A stretch of DNA of 5,883 nt, from NCBI GenBank assembly GCA_900549685.1, contig UROX01000155.1, positions 1-5,883 on the forward strand, given 5' to 3'. Positions 1 through 5,501 of the stretch are shown piece by piece. The stretch comes from an uncultured Alistipes sp. Its GTDB lineage: Bacteria > Bacteroidota > Bacteroidia > Bacteroidales > Rikenellaceae. Position numbers and translations under genes: made by a program. Numbering within the stretch: position 1 is the stretch's first letter; the number at the start of each line of letters is the position of its first letter. The notes under the pieces were generated by a model. That model saw nothing but the letters and a program-made list of their open reading frames with translations. It ran no database searches and had not been told where the DNA came from.

Positions 1-22
1 AGTCGTTCGCTGCTTTTTTCAT
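1..22 (-). CDS. Possible 5' end of a protein gene leaving the window
   Basis: On the minus strand an ATG at 22-20 is followed by codons reading MKKAAND up to the window edge. A Met-Lys-Lys start is common for exported proteins, but seven codons cannot identify a product. The frame has no stop inside the window. I see no Shine-Dalgarno sequence and no clear TAnnTTTG box within about 100 bases upstream. An inverted repeat at 77-96 lies about 55 bases upstream of this start and could be regulatory if the gene is real. The alternative is that this ATG is accidental. Confidence 0.3.
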
Positions 23-307
23 GTCGTAACGGGTCGTTCGATACAGACAGGGGGAGGTGAAAGCATTTCAGCACAATCCAGGTAAAAACTCCTGGAAAAA
101 CATCTTTTCCGCGAAGACAGGACTCGCCCGGGAACGCATCGTATTTTCTGAAATCGCCCGGGGTCCGCTTCTGGGCCTAAGAAGCTACGGAGAAAAACGG
201 TCCGACACCTCCGCTCGCAAATCTCGGGATGTAGGGCACGGCCGGCACGAAATGCTCCGCATACGAACAGACTCTGTATAGCGACGTTTCCGGAACCGGA
301 GCCGAAA
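23..307. other. Intergenic stretch without a convincing gene
   Basis: This 285-base gap separates the nucleotidyltransferase gene from the left edge. A plus-strand frame from a GTG at 57 to 281 would give a 74-residue, Arg/Ser-rich peptide with no recognisable motif. Its only purine-rich tract (50-57) abuts the start codon instead of sitting at ribosome-binding distance, so I do not call it a gene. The only structure seen is a perfect 6-bp inverted repeat with an 8-base spacer at 77-96. No T-run follows it on the minus strand. No terminator is evident just after the stop codon at 308. Confidence 0.5.
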
Positions 308-895
308 TCAGGGCATCCAATGAACGATACCCGTCACGGGATTCCGTTTCCTCCACTCCTCGAATCGGGCATAGGTGTCCACCCCGTCCCGGATGACCGC
401 CTGATAATATTCTATGCCCATGATGTGTTCGTCGTCCGGCGTTTCGTACTTCAGGCGCAGGATCGTTTCGCGGGTCGCCTCGGTGAGCGCGGAGGTTATC
501 CGGTCGGCCATACGCTCGAAGTATCCGTCATATCGGGATCCCTTCTGAATATGAATCATGTCGATCTGCCAGAGATCGTCCGCCGGATCCCGGTACTGGA
601 GATGCCACTCGACACAGGCTTCGTCCGTATGCAACAGATTGACGCACTCGATCTTTCCGACCGAGGGATGCGCCGCCAGACGCGCGACCGCCAGGAAACT
701 GTCCGACAGATCGACCGGAGCGGAATAGATATGAAAATCGATATCGCGATGTTTCATCAGCAGTCCCATTCTGAACGATCCCACCGGATGTACCTCCGCT
801 CCGACAGACCGCCACGCGCCCTCGATATCGAGCGCCGCGATAATTTCCTGCGCCTTTCTTCGGTTACGTTCCGCCAATTCCAGTATGTCTTTCAT
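308..895 (-). CDS. Nucleotidyltransferase-fold protein, stand-alone
   Basis: The 195-residue product carries the signature of the DNA polymerase beta-like nucleotidyltransferase superfamily. Gly39-Ser40 (VGSFRMG) is followed by the metal-binding pair Asp51 and Asp53 (HRDIDFHI), and a third acidic residue, Asp112 (LWQIDMIHI), sits on a later hydrophobic strand. The usual catalytic triad therefore appears intact. Such enzymes transfer a nucleoside monophosphate to RNA, protein or small molecules; the substrate here is unknown. It is longer than the roughly 100-residue MNT antitoxins, and no HEPN-type partner lies beside it, so a toxin-antitoxin role is not supported. No signal peptide or membrane segment is visible, so a cytoplasmic location is inferred. 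The start is the ATG at 895, preceded by an A/T-rich leader and a TAnnTTTG box at 915-922. It is probably monocistronic. Confidence 0.85.
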   Translation of the reverse strand: MKDILELAERNRRKAQEIIAALDIEGAWRSVGAEVHPVGSFRMGLLMKHRDIDFHIYSAPVDLSDSFLAVARLAAHPSVGKIECVNLLHTDEACVEWHLQYRDPADDLWQIDMIHIQKGSRYDGYFERMADRITSALTEATRETILRLKYETPDDEHIMGIEYYQAVIRDGVDTYARFEEWRKRNPVTGIVHWMP

Positions 896-913
896 ATTCC
901 GTCCGTTTTTTCG

Positions 914-1344
914 TCAAAAGTAAAACAATTCGAGGACGAGCGTTCCCGGCAACAAGTGTATATCGACAAAACCGCCGCAGGTTCCAGCTCCAACCAGCAT
1001 AGCCCGCGAGAACCGGACGTCCTCCGGCACCGGAAACCGATTATATAGCTCCGGCTTTCGTCCGAACAACCGCACGGAACCGGGCACTCTCTCGCCGAAT
1101 TCGGGAGCATCTTCTAAATCCACTCTCTTTCGTAGCGACAGCCTGCGATCCAGATCGGCCCCTATTCCCGAGGAAAGCCAAAAGCAATCTTATACGACGT
1201 ACCGAAATTCCCGATCGCTCGGCTCAATTTCGACCGCAGGGAGGGCGTGCCCATAAGCTGCATTTCCAATCGCCCTTCGCCCCCGGCACCTGCCCCGTCA
1301 AGGCACAACCCGAAAAGCCCGGAAGACAGGCCCGTCAAAGCGAC
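914..1344 (-). pseudogene. Possible broken gene split between two minus-strand frames
   Basis: Two open minus-strand frames abut. The first is open from a TGA at 1345-1347 to a TAG at 1162-1164, about 60 codons with in-frame ATGs at 1266 and 1254, and includes GTSYKIAFGF. The second is open from a TAA at 1190-1192 to a TGA at 914-916, about 91 codons, and includes FPVPEDVRFSRAMLVG and VDIHLLPGTLVLELFYF at its C-terminus. They overlap at 1162-1189, so one indel there would join them into about 150 residues. Codons in both look protein-like, and the terminal Phe with alternating hydrophobic residues would fit an outer-membrane beta-strand, though that is only a guess. A GTG at 1123 could instead start a 69-residue small protein. 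No family is recognised, and chance open frames in GC-rich spacer remain possible. Confidence 0.27.
915..922 (-). promoter_or_regulatory. Bacteroidetes -7 promoter box for the nucleotidyltransferase gene
   Basis: The minus strand reads TACTTTTG, an exact match to the Bacteroidetes -7 consensus TAnnTTTG. It ends 20 bases before the ATG at 895, so a transcript would carry a leader of roughly 13-15 bases. No TTG element is present at the usual 19-21 base spacing upstream, which lowers confidence. The box overlaps the last codons of the open frame that ends at 914. Confidence 0.42.
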
Positions 1345-1420
1345 TCAAGAGCGCAGACCGGCACGTACCGAATCGCGACCGGGATTCTGCGGTCGGACAA
1401 TCGATTCCACAACCGCAGAC

Positions 1421-1452
1421 AAAAAATACAGGCCCGCAAAATTGCGAGCCTG
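1421..1452 (-). terminator. Intrinsic terminator of tRNA-Ser
   Basis: On the minus strand an 11-bp stem (1442-1452 with 1429-1439, including one T-G wobble) closes on a very short A/T loop and is followed by TATTTTTT at 1428-1421. It begins 8 bases after the encoded CCA end of the tRNA. This is a textbook Rho-independent terminator and makes the tRNA a single-gene unit. Confidence 0.85.
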
Positions 1453-1460
1453 CATCGTCG

Positions 1461-1552
1461 TGGCGGAAAGTTAGGGATTCGAACCCTAGGAACCACATAC
1501 GCAGTTCAACAGATTTCGAGTCTGTCCCGTTCGACCACTCCGGCAACTTTCC
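1461..1552 (-). tRNA. tRNA-Ser (anticodon CGA)
   Basis: A complete class II tRNA runs from the G at 1552 to an encoded CCA at 1463-1461. The 7-bp acceptor stem (GGAAAGT with ACTTTCC), the short 3-bp D stem (CCG/CGG), and the anticodon stem ACAGA/TCTGT around loop CTCGAAA are all paired. A 20-base variable region contains the long arm typical of serine tRNAs. The T arm is TAGGG-TTCGAAT-CCCTA and the discriminator base is G, as expected for Ser. The anticodon CGA lies at 1518-1516 and reads UCG codons. Without CCA the mature body is 89 bases. It has its own -7 box at 1558-1565 and a terminator at 1421-1452. Confidence 0.97.
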
Positions 1553-1557
1553 GGGGA

Positions 1558-1565
1558 CAAAGATA
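1558..1565 (-). promoter_or_regulatory. -7 promoter box of tRNA-Ser
   Basis: The minus strand reads TATCTTTG, an exact TAnnTTTG match, followed by TCCCC and then the first base of the tRNA at 1552. Transcription starting 4-6 bases after the box would begin at or within about 3 bases of the mature 5' end, an unusually short leader. No TTG element is seen at the expected distance upstream. Confidence 0.5.
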
Positions 1566-1977
1566 ATAACTTCTCGGATATTTGATACTCCGCGACCGAT
1601 TTTTCCGAAAAAATCTTCGTTTCCGTCGAATTTCCGGACGGCCATCCGACTCCGAACAATACGCCGCGCAGGATTTTTGCATGGCGATACGGAGGAATCG
1701 TCGCTGCCAACAAGTTCTTGGTTCTCATTGAGAAGCAAGAAGAGGGGGCGCATCCATCCGCAGACACACCCGAAATGGCAGGCGGCAGCGACCGGGCCGA
1801 AGAACGACGAATCCGGCACGACGGACGTTTAGAAGCCCCCCGACACTCTTGCCCGAATATCCGGCCCGAGGAGATTCACAGCCTGCTACAACCGTCCTGT
1901 CGTTATTTTTGACTAACTTGCGGCGAACCCGGCAAGCAATCTCTCCGCCTTCCGTCCGCAAATACGGCATAACGCAC
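1566..1977. other. Intergenic region between tRNA-Ser and the CDF transporter gene
   Basis: This stretch lies between divergently transcribed units. It holds the upstream part of the tRNA-Ser promoter region, an A/T-rich inverted repeat at 1598-1615 (GATTTTT, 4-base loop, AAAAATC), and the leader of the transporter gene with a candidate -7 box at 1904-1911. The minus-strand frames that span it also run through the tRNA and look accidental. I see no supported gene. Confidence 0.5.
1904..1911 (+). promoter_or_regulatory. Candidate -7 box for the CDF transporter gene
   Basis: TATTTTTG matches the Bacteroidetes -7 consensus TAnnTTTG. It would give a leader of about 60 bases before the ATG at 1978. 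No TTG element stands at the usual spacing upstream. If this promoter is real, the in-frame upstream ATG at 1849 cannot be the start, because it would lie outside the transcript. Confidence 0.35.
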
Positions 1978-2877
1978 ATGGCACACACTCATTCCCATAC
2001 CCATTTTCACGAAGTCGGCCGCATCGGCCGGGCCTTCACGATCGGCATCGCGCTGAACCTGGCGTTCGTTGCCGTCGAATTCGCAGCAGGTCTGCGACTC
2101 GACTCCGTCGCTCTGGTTTCGGATGCGGGCCATAATCTCAGCGACGTCGTCGGTCTGGTGCTGGCACTACTCGCATTCAAACTCGCCCGCATACGCCCGA
2201 CGTCCCGTTACACCTACGGATACAAAAAAAGCACGGTACTCGTATCGCTGCTCAACGCCTGCATTCTGTTGGTCGCCGTAGGGGCCATTCTCGTCGAAAG
2301 CATCCGCAAGCTATCCGATCCGCAACCCGTGGCCGGCAACGACATCGCATGGGTAGCCGGCGTAGGGATCGTCATCAACGCCCTGACGGCATGGCTTTTC
2401 GTCCGGGACAAAGAAAAAGACCTGAACATCAAAGGTGCCTACCTGCACATGGCCGCCGACACGCTGGTGTCGGCAGGCGTAGTCGTTTCGGGACTCGCGA
2501 TGGGATGGACGGGCTGGTACGCGATCGATCCCATCGTGGGAATCGTCATCGCCCTGGTCATCCTGGCCTCGACATCGAAACTGCTTCTCGCCAGCCTGCG
2601 GCTCTCGCTGGACGGAGTTCCTGCGGGAATCGACATCGAACGCATGCGCAGGGAACTACTCGACGACATTCCGGAAATCTGCGATATCCATCACCTCCAT
2701 ATCTGGCCCATCAGTACGACCGAAAATGCCTTGACGGCACACGTCGTTATCCGCACATTCGACGACATGGACCGGATCAAACACAGGCTGCGCGAACGGC
2801 TGTCCGAACACGACATCCGACACGTCACGCTCGAATTCGAAAAAGAAGGCGCCCCGTGCGACAATCCCTGTATCTGA
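1978..2877 (+). CDS. czcD: Cation diffusion facilitator, CzcD/ZitB type (Zn/Co/Cd efflux)
   Basis: The 299-residue product is an inner-membrane proton-coupled exporter of divalent metals, probably zinc with possible cobalt or cadmium. The N-terminus is His-rich (MAHTHSHTHFHE), as in CzcD/ZitB proteins. Six membrane segments fall near residues 17-38, 43-70, 87-108, 121-142, 154-176 and 180-203. The transport site is intact: His52 and Asp56 in segment 2 (SDAGHNLSD), and His157 and Asp161 in segment 5 (HMAADTLVS). Asp184-Pro185 opens segment 6. The C-terminal cytoplasmic domain has the CzcD-type IHHLHIWPIS motif, and the protein ends CDNPCI, whose two cysteines could bind metal. Length is typical. 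I chose the ATG at 1978 because family similarity begins there; the frame also extends to an ATG at 1849 but that stretch looks like leader. The symbol marks the subfamily; the metal is not determined. Confidence 0.95.
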   Translation: MAHTHSHTHFHEVGRIGRAFTIGIALNLAFVAVEFAAGLRLDSVALVSDAGHNLSDVVGLVLALLAFKLARIRPTSRYTYGYKKSTVLVSLLNACILLVAVGAILVESIRKLSDPQPVAGNDIAWVAGVGIVINALTAWLFVRDKEKDLNIKGAYLHMAADTLVSAGVVVSGLAMGWTGWYAIDPIVGIVIALVILASTSKLLLASLRLSLDGVPAGIDIERMRRELLDDIPEICDIHHLHIWPISTTENALTAHVVIRTFDDMDRIKHRLRERLSEHDIRHVTLEFEKEGAPCDNPCI

Positions 2878-2962
2878 CACTCGCCGCCCGCTCCGGACTC
2901 CGAAAGCGTCGAAAGCATTTGCCCCCTTCAACGTACCCGACTTTTCCACAATGTCTTTTACG

Positions 2963-3457
2963 CTACCACATGCGGTATGACTCCCCCCCTTGTGCAGACA
3001 CCGAAGTTATCAGCCTGAAAAATAAGGAACACCCGACGTCGGTATACCGAAGATCATCGTCACCGAAAATACTGCCGCCCCGCCCCATTTTCAACCCGAT
3101 CTTGCAATCGTTTACGAGGCCTTCGCCCGCACATATGAATCGAGACACTCTCCGGATGCCCCATACACACGATTCGGGAACATATCCTCGACGACAGGAC
3201 AGGAACGATGACCCGAACAGAGAGAACGACAGCCCGACGGATAACGGCAGGATGAAAAATCCGAAGAAAACGGCCAACAGCCTCCGCAGCAACAGGGCAT
3301 GAACCGAGACGAGACAGAACGGATTCAGGACAGCGGAAACGACACGAAAAGGAAAATAGACGCCCGCCAAGTCGGAAGCTCCGGGGAAAACCGGTAACGT
3401 CTCGGGATAAGAAACGATCTCCGGGAATCCGACGGTCGGAGCTACCTGTTCCCGCAC
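2963..3457 (-). CDS. Doubtful membrane-protein frame, possibly decayed
   Basis: A minus-strand frame from a GTG at 3457 to a TAG at 2963 encodes 164 residues of no family I recognise. Residues about 34-90 are strongly hydrophobic (for example LLAVFFGFFILPLSVGLSF) and could form two membrane segments, with basic residues between and after them (LLLRRLL, SCRRGY). The C-terminal third is Cys- and Gly-containing and less convincing. The same frame remains open upstream of the GTG to a TAA near 3560, and another frame (3060-3683) overlaps it, so start and frame are uncertain. No promoter box or ribosome-binding site was found. It could be the remnant of a membrane protein, or an accident of A-poor composition on this strand. 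Confidence 0.2.
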   Translation of the reverse strand: MREQVAPTVGFPEIVSYPETLPVFPGASDLAGVYFPFRVVSAVLNPFCLVSVHALLLRRLLAVFFGFFILPLSVGLSFSLFGSSFLSCRRGYVPESCVWGIRRVSRFICAGEGLVNDCKIGLKMGRGGSIFGDDDLRYTDVGCSLFFRLITSVSAQGGESYRMW

Positions 3458-3769
3458 AAAAACAACGATATCGGCACACCGACCGGAAAGCGCACGCCGA
3501 CAACGGATCGGACGAACAAAGCGGACACAATCGAATTCGCCCCCGAATGGTTGTTACGACAGTTCGCCATCCAGCTGCCCATGACCGTCTCCTATGCGTA
3601 CTGTCTGCGCAGAGGACAGGTACGATACGGATATCCTCGATGACCGTCACGGACACGGGCAATCCCACACAGAGGTCATACACCCGAATTCCGGCCTTAT
3701 TTTACATCCACCGACATGCTCCGCAGCCTGCGGCTTCCGCTCGTTCCCGCTTCTCTCCGATACGGCGAA

Positions 3770-3791
3770 CTGCCCGAGTACACTCGGGCAG
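3770..3791. repeat. Perfect inverted repeat (10-bp stem, 2-base centre)
   Basis: CTGCCCGAGT at 3770-3779 is the exact reverse complement of ACTCGGGCAG at 3782-3791, separated by AC. As RNA it would form a stable GC-rich hairpin of 9 bp with a tetraloop. Neither strand has a T-run after it, so it is not a canonical intrinsic terminator. It could be a protein-binding site, the hairpin of an unrecognised RNA, or a weak terminator. Confidence 0.7.
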
Positions 3792-4271
3792 CAAAGTCCT
3801 GCTCCAAGACATCGAAGCAATGACATCCGATCACACGACCGACCAATCGAAATCCAACCTCTTACGGATTGTACCGAAGCCCGGATCGGGAAGAAGGTAG
3901 GACGGGGCTGATGCGACTCTGTCGCGCTCTCCGACCGAACGGAAACAGAATCAAAAACAACGAAACGTAAAGCCATATATGGCATCCATCTATAATGGCA
4001 CGAGCACTACCCGCTCGAAGAGCGCGAAGCGATAAAACCGGCAGAGCTTCGTCATTGCATTTCTTTTACCTCTATCTACCCCGAACCGACCTCTATTCGT
4101 CTGCCGGCCCGGTTTCCCCGCGAAAACCGGCATTCGAGAAAAGAAGATCGAATCCCCATGCCGACGCAGCCCGACGAACGAAGTCGCATATTGCAGGAAA
4201 AACCGCCGGAAAAAGCCTGCCCCCATTTCACTCCTTCCGCAAAGGCGACATTCCCGCACAGAAAAACACAC

Positions 4272-4303
4272 GAAAAAGGCGTCCGAACTTCGTTCAGACG
4301 CCT
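4272..4303 (-). terminator. Intrinsic terminator of tRNA-Thr
   Basis: On the minus strand a 12-bp stem with one T-G wobble (4303-4292 with 4288-4277) closes on a GAA triloop. The T-run begins at the base of the stem (4277-4273), and a second T-run follows about 9 bases later. It begins 4 bases after the tRNA discriminator base, giving a single-gene tRNA unit. Confidence 0.88.
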
Positions 4304-4307
4304 CTTG

Positions 4308-4380
4308 AGCCACAAGTGGGACTCGAACCCACGACCTTTTCGTTACGAATGAAATGCTCTACCAACTGAGCTATTGTGGC
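4308..4380 (-). tRNA. tRNA-Thr (anticodon CGT)
   Basis: A 73-base class I tRNA runs from the G at 4380 to the discriminator T at 4308; CCA is not encoded. The acceptor stem GCCACAA/TTGTGGC, the D arm GCTC-AGTTGGTA-GAGC and the T arm GTGGG-TTCGAGT-CCCAC are fully paired. The anticodon loop TTCGTAA gives CGT (4347-4345), reading ACG codons. One oddity is the anticodon stem TTTCA/CGAAA: three T-A pairs and one C-G pair, but position 31 (A) faces position 39 (C), so the pair closing the loop is mismatched. Everything else fits a functional gene with its own promoter and terminator. Confidence 0.96.
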
Positions 4381-4407
4381 AACGTGCTCTCCTAAAGGAT
4401 TGCGGTG

Positions 4408-4443
4408 CAAATTTCGTAAAATTAATTGAATTTCCTACAAAAA
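4408..4443 (-). promoter_or_regulatory. Promoter of tRNA-Thr
   Basis: On the minus strand TTTTTG (4443-4438) lies 22 bases upstream of GAAATTTG (4415-4408), which is followed by C. This resembles the Bacteroidetes arrangement of a TTTG element about 20 bases before TAnnTTTG, with one mismatch in the -7 box and spacing one base longer than usual. It would start a transcript about 20-23 bases before the tRNA 5' end. The intervening DNA is A/T-rich, unlike its surroundings. Confidence 0.5.
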
Positions 4444-4678
4444 CTTACGACTTTTTTGCCCAATTCCGCATTTTTCTCCGGAAAGCACCGGAACCGGAGG
4501 ATATTCCGAGAGAATTTTCCCCAGTTCCGGTCTGTTTCGATCCCCGATTATATACTTCCATACACCGACGCCCGCCCATACAAACGTTTTCCGCAGCGAG
4601 GCTTTCACATCTTCGAAGCGCGAGTCGGAGACGTCGGAGCGAATATGTCCGCAACTCCGAACGACCGCAAGCCTCCGG
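4444..4678. other. Spacer between the tRNA-Thr promoter and the GDPD terminator
   Basis: This spacer holds no firmly supported gene. On the minus strand one frame stays open across it to a TAG at 4435-4437. From a GTG at 4608 it would encode 57 residues, including SLRKTFVWAGVGVWKYI. The codons look protein-like and the peptide could be a small protein or a gene remnant, but no start signal is visible and no family is recognised. The plus-strand frames look accidental. Confidence 0.35.
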
Positions 4679-4705
4679 AAAATGCCGATTCCGAGACCAT
4701 CGGCA
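4679..4705 (-). terminator. Probable terminator of the GDPD gene
   Basis: Beginning 28 bases after the TAG stop of the phosphodiesterase gene, the minus strand has a perfect 7-bp stem (TGCCGAT at 4705-4699 with ATCGGCA at 4689-4683), a 9-base loop, and then TTTT (4682-4679). The T-run is short, so it is a moderate-strength intrinsic terminator. Confidence 0.58.
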
Positions 4706-4733
4706 CATCGGAAACAATAATCGTCTCTACGAC

Positions 4734-5501
4734 CTATTTCAATACCTTTTGCAGCAACACGGGTTCGTCGGTGGTGATATAATCGACACCTTTTTCGATG
4801 AGATATTTCATCGAAGCCTCGTCGTTCACCGTCCAGACATTGATTTCGAGGCCCAGCGCCTTGGCTTCGTCGAACCAATTTTCGTGACTGCGCATGGCTC
4901 CGATATGATAATCCAGTCCGGTATAACCTTTTTCGGCAAGCTCTTTCGGCGTCATATCGCCGCTCAGATAAGCGACCTTGATCTTCTTCGGTCCCCGAGC
5001 GATCAACCGCTCACAGGCATTCTTGCTGAAAGAAATGTATTCGACCCGCTTATCCATTTTCGCCTTGTGCACCATGTCGAGCAACGCATCTACCGCGGCA
5101 TCTTCGCGAGCTTTCGAAGAGTGGGTCTTGACTTCGATAATCGGTTTGGTATGTTTCTGTTTGCGTGCGACTTCCAGATAAGCCTCGAACGTCGGGATCG
5201 GCTCACCATTGGCCAACCTCACATCCTTCAGATCGGCATAGGTACCTTCATCGATCCGCTTTCCGTTAATCACGCCGTCGTGATCCAATACCACGACACC
5301 GTCCGTCGTGATATATACGTCCAGTTCCGATCCTTCCGCTCCGATTTCGATAGCTTTCTGCAAAGAAGCGATCGTGTTCGGAGCCGCGCCTTCGGTATGC
5401 CAATATCCCCGATGAGCGATGACTCCGGGCTTAGACTGCGCATTCACCATAGCCGTTCCGCACAAAGCGACAGCCAGACATAAAATTCTTTCGATTTTCA
5501 T
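4734..5501 (-). CDS. Secreted glycerophosphodiester phosphodiesterase (GDPD)
   Basis: The 255-residue product belongs to the GDPD TIM-barrel family (GlpQ/UgpQ type), which hydrolyses glycerophosphodiesters to glycerol 3-phosphate and an alcohol. Residues 1-21 form a Sec signal peptide with cleavage likely after VNA (A21/Q22), and no lipobox Cys follows, so a soluble periplasmic or exported enzyme is inferred. Catalytic and metal residues are present: His30-Arg31 (AHRGYW), Glu59 and Asp61 (SELDVYITTDG), His74 (LDHDG), Glu123 and Lys125 (IIEVKTH), and Trp223 (NVWTVND). DYITTDEP near residue 240 closes the barrel. The ENT after HRG in many members is PNT here. Length is typical of a single-domain GDPD. 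The ATG at 5501 follows an A/T-rich leader and places the signal peptide correctly. It appears monocistronic, ending at a terminator at 4679-4705; no convincing -7 box was found. The substrate is not settled. Confidence 0.94.
   Translation of the reverse strand: MKIERILCLAVALCGTAMVNAQSKPGVIAHRGYWHTEGAAPNTIASLQKAIEIGAEGSELDVYITTDGVVVLDHDGVINGKRIDEGTYADLKDVRLANGEPIPTFEAYLEVARKQKHTKPIIEVKTHSSKAREDAAVDALLDMVHKAKMDKRVEYISFSKNACERLIARGPKKIKVAYLSGDMTPKELAEKGYTGLDYHIGAMRSHENWFDEAKALGLEINVWTVNDEASMKYLIEKGVDYITTDEPVLLQKVLK

Larger units (their letters stand above)
2878..4271. other. 1.4 kb region with no convincing gene
   Basis: No intact gene is supported between the transporter stop codon and the tRNA-Thr terminator. 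The plus strand is rich in A and C, so minus-strand frames stay open for long stretches: one at 3060-3683 (207 codons, Arg/Cys/Ser-rich) and one at 2963-3457 with a hydrophobic middle (listed separately). Inverted repeats stand at 3721-3733 (CCGCAG-C-CTGCGG), 3770-3791 (10-bp perfect stem), 3972-3983 (GCCATATATGGC) and 4109-4130 (CCGGTTT/AAACCGG). None is followed by a clear T-run, so none is a standard terminator. No tRNA, rRNA, transposase or repeat array was seen. No clear terminator follows the transporter gene. Confidence 0.55.

Noticed and set aside
77..96. Inverted repeat TCCAGG-8-CCTGGA considered as a terminator
   Set aside because: The stem is only 6 bp, no T-run follows on the minus strand, and on the plus strand it is followed by A residues.
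57..281. Plus-strand 74-codon frame starting at GTG
   Set aside because: The purine tract abuts the start codon rather than lying 5-9 bases away, composition is atypical, and no motif is present.
320..1048. Long plus-strand frame (242 codons)
   Set aside because: It is antisense to the nucleotidyltransferase gene, whose motifs make the minus strand the coding one.
1598..1615. A/T-rich hairpin GATTTTT/AAAAATC considered as a terminator
   Set aside because: The stem is weak and no gene ends nearby; it sits upstream of the tRNA-Ser promoter and may simply be A/T-rich promoter DNA.
1298..1819. Minus-strand frame of 173 codons
   Set aside because: It runs straight through the tRNA-Ser gene and its terminator, so it is accidental.
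1849..1977. In-frame N-terminal extension of the CDF transporter
   Set aside because: The His-rich start at 1978 matches the family, and the extension contains a candidate -7 promoter box and unrelated sequence.
2349..3302. Plus-strand frame of 317 codons
   Set aside because: It is an Arg/His-rich shadow frame of the transporter gene that continues by chance into the spacer.
3972..3983. Perfect palindrome GCCATATATGGC
   Set aside because: It is a single 12-base palindrome with no adjacent gene start or second copy, so no operator call is justified.
4374..5483. Plus-strand frame of 369 codons
   Set aside because: It is antisense to the GDPD gene, which has a signal peptide and catalytic motifs on the minus strand.
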